A stretch of DNA of 7,816 bases from Candidatus Omnitrophota bacterium (GTDB lineage Bacteria > Omnitrophota > Gorgyraeia > B26-G9), in contig QNCH01000064.1 of assembly GCA_003645745.1 (NCBI GenBank), forward strand, positions 1 to 7,816. The letters run 5' to 3'. Positions 5,296 to 7,816 of this stretch are shown here, in pieces. Both the position numbers and the translations under genes were made by a program. Within the stretch, counting starts at the first letter, position 1, and every line of letters begins with the position of its first letter. The notes under the pieces are model-generated. The model did not search any database. It was not told the DNA's origin and saw only the letters and a program-made list of their open reading frames with translations.

Positions 5296-5511
5296 ATGCC
5301 GCGGGGAGATGGTACAGGCCCTTTTGGAGGAGGCGCGGGAACAGGCAGAGGCATGGGAGGAGGAGGTAGAATGGGAGGAAGCCGTCCAGGCTCAGGCCCT
5401 GGGAGTAGTTGTGTGTGCCCTAAGTGTGGCCTGAGAGTTTCTCATCAAGTAGGAGTTCCTTGCTATTCTATAAATTGTTCTAAATGCGGGGCAAAAATGG
5501 TTAAGGCTTGA
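5296..5511 (+). CDS. Small zinc-ribbon protein with DUF5320-like glycine-rich head
   Basis: The 71-residue protein has two parts. Residues 1-37 are Gly-rich and open with MPRGDGTGPFGGGAGTGRGM, closely related to the head of the upstream DUF5320-type protein. Residues 39-64 carry seven possible metal ligands: Cys39, Cys41, Cys44 (CVCPKCG), His50, Cys56, Cys61 and Cys64 (CSKCG). Two CxxCG knuckles make a zinc-ribbon or rubredoxin-like site; the extra Cys39, His50 and Cys56 could form a second site or allow an iron-sulfur centre. Small proteins of this type accompany Mrp ATPases in anaerobes, but no biochemical role is known to me. The ATG follows AAGGAGGTG (5283-5291). It is separated by ~210 bp of repeat-containing DNA from the gene before it. 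Confidence 0.75.
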   Translation: MPRGDGTGPFGGGAGTGRGMGGGGRMGGSRPGSGPGSSCVCPKCGLRVSHQVGVPCYSINCSKCGAKMVKA

Positions 5512-5545
5512 GTATATTATAAAAATAGGGTACAATTGACTGGGT

Positions 5546-5596
5546 TTAGGGATTGTAATGAAATAAATATTACATTTATTTCATTACAGTCCCTAA
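5546..5596. repeat. 51-nt near-perfect hairpin
   Basis: Two 23-nt arms (5546-5568 and 5574-5596) are complementary at every position except one G-T pair, with a 5-nt loop ATTAC. The arms contain TAGGGATTGTAATG and CATTACAGTCCCTA. No T-run follows on either strand, so it is not a standard intrinsic terminator. AGGGTACA (5527-5534) and TGTACCCT (5639-5646) outside it are also inverted, so the hairpin may be the core of a larger ~120-bp palindromic element lying between the zinc-ribbon and Mrp genes. Confidence 0.75.
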
Positions 5597-5677
5597 GAGT
5601 GGAGGAAAAACTGATTTTGTTCCCTGCCCCCGGTTACCTGTACCCTGTTTTTAATTTGAATAAGGAGATAGCTATTT

Positions 5678-6496
5678 ATGCAAGAAGCTGAACAGAAAAA
5701 ACAGCAATTAGAACAGAATGAACGACTTAAAAATTGTTTATCTAAAATAAAAAATAAGATTATTGTTTTTAGCGGCAAAGGTGGTGTTGGCAAAACTACG
5801 GTAGCAGTGAATTTGGCTTATGAATTAGCTGTTAAGGAATATAAAGTTGGTATTTTGGATGTGGATATTCATGGGGCAAACATTACTAAAATGCTGGGGA
5901 TTGAAGGGAAAAAACTTATCTGGTCTGATTCAGGAATAGAACCTGTAGCAGTTTTACCTAATTTAAAAGCGGTTAGTATTGATTTATTAATGGAAAGTAG
6001 TGACCAGCCTGTTATTTGGCGCGGGCCCCTTAAAATGTCAGCTATAAGGCAATTTTTAAGCGATGTTAATTGGGGGGAGCTTGATTATTTAATTGTTGAT
6101 TCTCCTCCGGGAACAGGAGATGAACCATTAAGTGTTTGTCAGCTTATTCCAGATCTAAATGGTGCAATTGTTGTTACAACACCGCAGGATGTAGCAATAT
6201 TGGATTCCCGTAAAAGTATTTTGTTCGCGAAACAATTAAAAATTCCAGTGCTTGGAGTAATTGAAAATATGAGCGGGTTAAAATGTCCTCATTGTGGAAA
6301 ATTTATAGAATTGTTTGGAAAAGGAGGCGGAGAAAAAGTTGCTTTTGATTTAGCAGTTCCTTTTTTAGAGCGGATTCCTCTTGATCCTGAGATAGTTACG
6401 TTTTCCGATTCAGGCCAGCCTTTTATCCATTTTAAGAAAAATAGTTCTACTGCAAAAATTATGAGTGAAATAGTAGATAAAATTGTTAATATTTAG
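5678..6496 (+). CDS. Mrp/NBP35-family Fe-S cluster carrier ATPase
   Basis: The 272-residue cytoplasmic P-loop ATPase belongs to the MinD/Mrp (ApbC/NBP35) group. The deviant Walker A motif GKGGVGKT is at 33-40 with the signature Lys34; other family motifs are DVDIHGANI (61-69), WRGPLKMSAIRQF (114-126), the switch DSPPGTGDEP (141-150) and ENMSG (196-200). The CPHC pair Cys203/Cys206 is the site where a [4Fe-4S] cluster bridges the dimer in this family. Length is normal for the short bacterial form that lacks the N-terminal DUF59/MIP18 domain. The first ~25 residues are a charged Gln/Glu/Lys helix. The ATG is 10 bp after AAGGAG. It lies after the Fur-family, DUF5320-type and zinc-ribbon genes in the same direction, consistent with a metal-cofactor group, though the gap holds a hairpin that may separate the transcripts. 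Confidence 0.92.
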   Translation: MQEAEQKKQQLEQNERLKNCLSKIKNKIIVFSGKGGVGKTTVAVNLAYELAVKEYKVGILDVDIHGANITKMLGIEGKKLIWSDSGIEPVAVLPNLKAVSIDLLMESSDQPVIWRGPLKMSAIRQFLSDVNWGELDYLIVDSPPGTGDEPLSVCQLIPDLNGAIVVTTPQDVAILDSRKSILFAKQLKIPVLGVIENMSGLKCPHCGKFIELFGKGGGEKVAFDLAVPFLERIPLDPEIVTFSDSGQPFIHFKKNSSTAKIMSEIVDKIVNI

Positions 6497-6522
6497 GGTT
6501 CTTTGGAGTTTTGAATTGGTAT

Positions 6523-6702
6523 TATACTCAAACGCAATAGGTTTGTAATTTTATGATGTCCTACACTGCATCTTGAAACGTTTTTCTATCGCCAAACCGC
6601 AGGCGCAGCAAGCTTCGCCTGCGGTTTGACTTAGGTCAGAACATTCCAATTTACAGCACATGGAAAAGCCTGAATTTTGCAAACTAATTACAGTTGACGA
6701 AG
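6523..6702. repeat. Family 1 MITE-like element, copy B (inverted)
   Basis: It starts with an intact TATACTCAAACGCAATAGG (6523-6541), contains the central hairpin GCCAAACCGCAGGCG (6591-6605) with CGCCTGCGGTTTG (6616-6628), and ends in a decayed copy of the other end near 6690-6702. Read on the minus strand it aligns throughout with copies A and C, so it is inserted in the opposite orientation. It occupies the gap between the convergent mrp and PIN-toxin genes, where its hairpin could act as a two-way transcription barrier. Its decayed end reaches the stop codon of the toxin gene. Confidence 0.85.
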
Positions 6703-7110
6703 TTATTTCTTCCTATAAATTTCCAGAAAGTCTCTTGGTGATAGTACCAGTATGCCCAGTCGTTTTTTTACCGGATAATGCTTTAGATTTTCTGTTATCA
6801 AATATTGAGATTCGCTTCCAAGCGCCACTTCTAAAAAAGGCTCATCATCTGGATCCGGTAGTCTTTTGATCAGTAGTTTTCCTGTGGTTACATAACCATA
6901 AATTTTTATTTGTTCAAGCAGGTCATCTACACGAATTTGGTCAAAAGAAAATTTTGGGCGGAACAAAACATTTCTATATTCAGAAAGAATACGGGCATCA
7001 TAACAAAGCGCTAAAGCTCCAGAAGCGACTAATCTTATGATTTCACCTGGGATACTAAAAGGCGAAAGCAAACCAGAGACTAAAACATTTGTATCTAAGA
7101 CCACTTTCAT
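6703..7110 (-). CDS. PIN-domain toxin (putative toxin-antitoxin PIN family)
   Basis: The 135-residue PIN-domain ribonuclease resembles the COG1569/TIGR00305 group of putative toxin-antitoxin toxins. The N-terminus MKVVLDTNVLVSGLL carries the first catalytic acid Asp6; Glu44 in ILSEYRNVL is the second; the DPDDEPFLEVAL segment (86-97) gives Asp88/Asp89 as the third; the ITENLKHYP segment (105-113) takes the place of the usual ITGDKDL block and lacks its Asp, with Glu107 as a possible substitute. Such toxins cut RNA with Mg2+ or Mn2+ at clustered acidic residues. The ATG overlaps the stop of the antitoxin gene (ATGA overlap at 7107-7110), so translation is coupled. The 3' end abuts a family 1 element whose decayed end touches the stop codon; the protein length is normal for the family. 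Confidence 0.9.
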   Translation of the reverse strand: MKVVLDTNVLVSGLLSPFSIPGEIIRLVASGALALCYDARILSEYRNVLFRPKFSFDQIRVDDLLEQIKIYGYVTTGKLLIKRLPDPDDEPFLEVALGSESQYLITENLKHYPVKKRLGILVLSPRDFLEIYRKK

Positions 7111-7397
7111 TTTGTTTGTCGATTCTTACGTTCAGCAACAATTTCTTTGTTAATCTCTTTTAAACTTATTCGATTAGTGCCAGCTTCCACAGAATGTCTT
7201 TGCAGATGTTCCACTGCTTCCATTGCCCGTACGCGGCGAAACAAAGCCAGAGATTCCTCGACTCTACTTGTGGATGTAGCGACCAAAATAGCAATAGGTT
7301 TACCATTAGAAGTAAGTACCATCTCTTTTTCTTTTGGAAGATCCCTTTGAATTTTTGCTGACTTGTTACGCAAGTCTCTTATAGTGATAAAGTACAT
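7107..7397 (-). CDS. Phd/YefM-type antitoxin
   Basis: This 96-residue protein has an N-terminal Phd/YefM fold: MYFITIRDLRNKSAKIQRDL (1-20) matches the strand-helix start of the family, and MVLTSNGKPIAILVATS (26-42) matches its typical 'ltrnGkPvAvLv' hairpin. This half dimerises and binds operator DNA. The C-terminal half (43-96) is charged and helical, and would wrap the PIN toxin. The ATG is preceded on the minus strand by AAAGGAGGATTAA, a strong ribosome site. It is first in the operon, with its own promoter just upstream, and overlaps the toxin by 4 bp. Repeated TGACAA words around the promoter are candidate binding sites for autorepression. Confidence 0.85.
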   Translation of the reverse strand: MYFITIRDLRNKSAKIQRDLPKEKEMVLTSNGKPIAILVATSTSRVEESLALFRRVRAMEAVEHLQRHSVEAGTNRISLKEINKEIVAERKNRQTK

Positions 7398-7426
7398 TTA
7401 ATCCTCCTTTTTCCTTGTCACTTTAT

Positions 7427-7455
7427 AGTGTATACTGTTGTCACCCATTTGTCAA
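7427..7455 (-). promoter_or_regulatory. Promoter and possible operator of the Phd-PIN operon
   Basis: On the minus strand TTGACA (7455-7450) and TACACT (7432-7427) are separated by 17 bp. Three copies of TGACAA, read on the minus strand, begin at 7454, 7443 and 7420 (plus-strand TTGTCA at 7449-7454, 7438-7443 and 7415-7420), offset by 11 and 23 bp, i.e. about one and two helical turns, and they straddle the -10 box. This spacing suits cooperative binding by an antitoxin dimer. The start codon lies 30 bp below the -10 box. Confidence 0.65.
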
Positions 7456-7530
7456 CTTGATTTTTTAAATTTGGTACTCGGTGAGTGAATGGAGACTTTT
7501 TGTTGCAACTATTGTTGTCTTCTGCCAAGT

Positions 7531-7710
7531 TATATTCAAACGTAATTGATTTGTAAAATTTAGGCGTTTCCCTGTGCCCTAGATTGGAACGTTCTGACCT
7601 AAGCCAAACCGCAGGCACAGCTCGCTGCGCCTGCGGTTTGGCGATTGAAGAATGTTTCAAAATGCGGTGCAGGGGGACCTAAAATTGCAAACCAATTACG
7701 TTTGAGTATA
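7531..7710. repeat. Family 1 MITE-like element, copy C (best preserved)
   Basis: This 180-bp copy has both ends intact: TATATTCAAACGTAATTG at 7531 and CAATTACGTTTGAGTATA ending at 7710, inverted over ~30 bp with about five mismatches. The central hairpin GCCAAACCGCAGGCACAG (7603-7620) pairs with CTGCGCCTGCGGTTTGGC (7625-7642), 17 of 18 positions, around a CTCG loop. The intermediate arms, including TTGGAACGTTC and GAATGTTTCAA, also pair imperfectly, so the element is a hairpin end to end. No coding capacity. It lies upstream of the Phd-PIN operon and directly abuts a family 3 repeat. Confidence 0.9.
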
Positions 7711-7712
7711 TT

Positions 7713-7816
7713 GTAATCGGTGAGATGAAATAATCACCGTTTTTCGTCAGTTTCTTTTTATGTCTCGTCGGAGAAAAAACGCGAAAAAAAATAATGGGGT
7801 ATTATTTCACAGCTTC
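7713..7816. repeat. Family 3 repeat, copy 2 (inverted, cut by window edge)
   Basis: Read on the minus strand, 7816-7757 aligns with 3984-4043: GAAGCTGTGAAA, the ACCCC loop, then a 25-bp identical core (7757-7781). The outer end TAATCGGTGA (7714-7723) matches the inverted outer end of copy 1. CGGTGA (7718-7723) and TCACCG (7734-7739) make an extra small hairpin. Compared with copy 1, about 60-70 bp between core and outer end are missing. The element continues past the window. Confidence 0.7.

Noticed and set aside
6660..6869. Plus-strand open frame of 69 codons
   Set aside because: It starts inside family 1 copy B and runs antisense through the PIN toxin gene, which has clear family motifs; no ribosome site precedes it.
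7418..7660. Minus-strand open frame of 80 codons upstream of the antitoxin
   Set aside because: It covers the antitoxin promoter and the hairpin of copy C; its composition is that of translated repeat DNA.
1..7816. tRNA or rRNA genes
   Set aside because: No cloverleaf with a conserved T-arm and no rRNA-like stretch was found on either strand.

Overview
This is an AT-rich bacterial window. Genes carry Shine-Dalgarno sites, several have recognisable sigma70-type promoters, and gaps between operons are filled with palindromic repeats. The gene content (a Fur-family regulator, a glycine-rich DUF5320-type protein, a small zinc-ribbon protein and an Mrp/NBP35 ATPase, plus two toxin-antitoxin modules) is what one sees in anaerobic, often uncultured bacteria such as candidate-phylum lineages and some Clostridia or deltaproteobacteria. 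The sequence alone does not allow a firm taxonomic call.

Layout. 1-148 is a 148-bp imperfect palindrome. 247-2058 is a compact regulatory set: a divergent ECF-like sigma factor, an overlapping membrane-anchored zinc-finger anti-sigma candidate, and a protein made only of two receiver domains. 2086-2451 is a hypothetical gene whose 3' end has been replaced by an inserted palindromic element, which supplies the last ~16 codons and the stop. 2774-3926 is a toxin-antitoxin operon: an XRE helix-turn-helix/Panacea (SocA-like, DUF4065) antitoxin overlapping a RelE/ParE-like toxin. 3954-4165 is a second type of structured repeat. 4187-6496 is a metal / iron-sulfur group: a Fur-family regulator with its own promoter and a 6-1-6 palindromic operator, a DUF5320-type protein, a zinc-ribbon protein with a similar glycine-rich head, and an Mrp/NBP35 Fe-S carrier ATPase. 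On the minus strand, 7397-6703 is a Phd/YefM-like antitoxin and PIN-domain toxin operon, convergent with mrp.

Repeats are the most striking structural feature. One family of about 180 bp (called family 1 here) has ~30-bp terminal inverted repeats starting TATACTCAAACG and a GC-rich central hairpin. It occurs three times nearly complete (2399-2572, 6523-6702 inverted, 7531-7710), and isolated or rearranged ends lie just upstream of the sigma gene, upstream of the receiver-domain gene and downstream of the DUF5320 gene. Family 2 is the 148-bp hairpin at the left edge. Family 3 occurs twice in opposite orientation (3954-4165; 7713 to the window edge) and shares a 25-bp identical core. A separate 51-nt hairpin lies at 5546-5596. 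None encodes a transposase here, so they look like non-autonomous, MITE-like elements that would be mobilised in trans.

How it fits together: the Fur-family regulator probably controls itself and the adjacent metal-related genes; Mrp would load or carry Fe-S clusters, with the glycine-rich and zinc-ribbon proteins as uncharacterised partners. The two toxin-antitoxin modules, the element-truncated gene and the repeat density mark the window as an accessory, rearranging region rather than a core locus.
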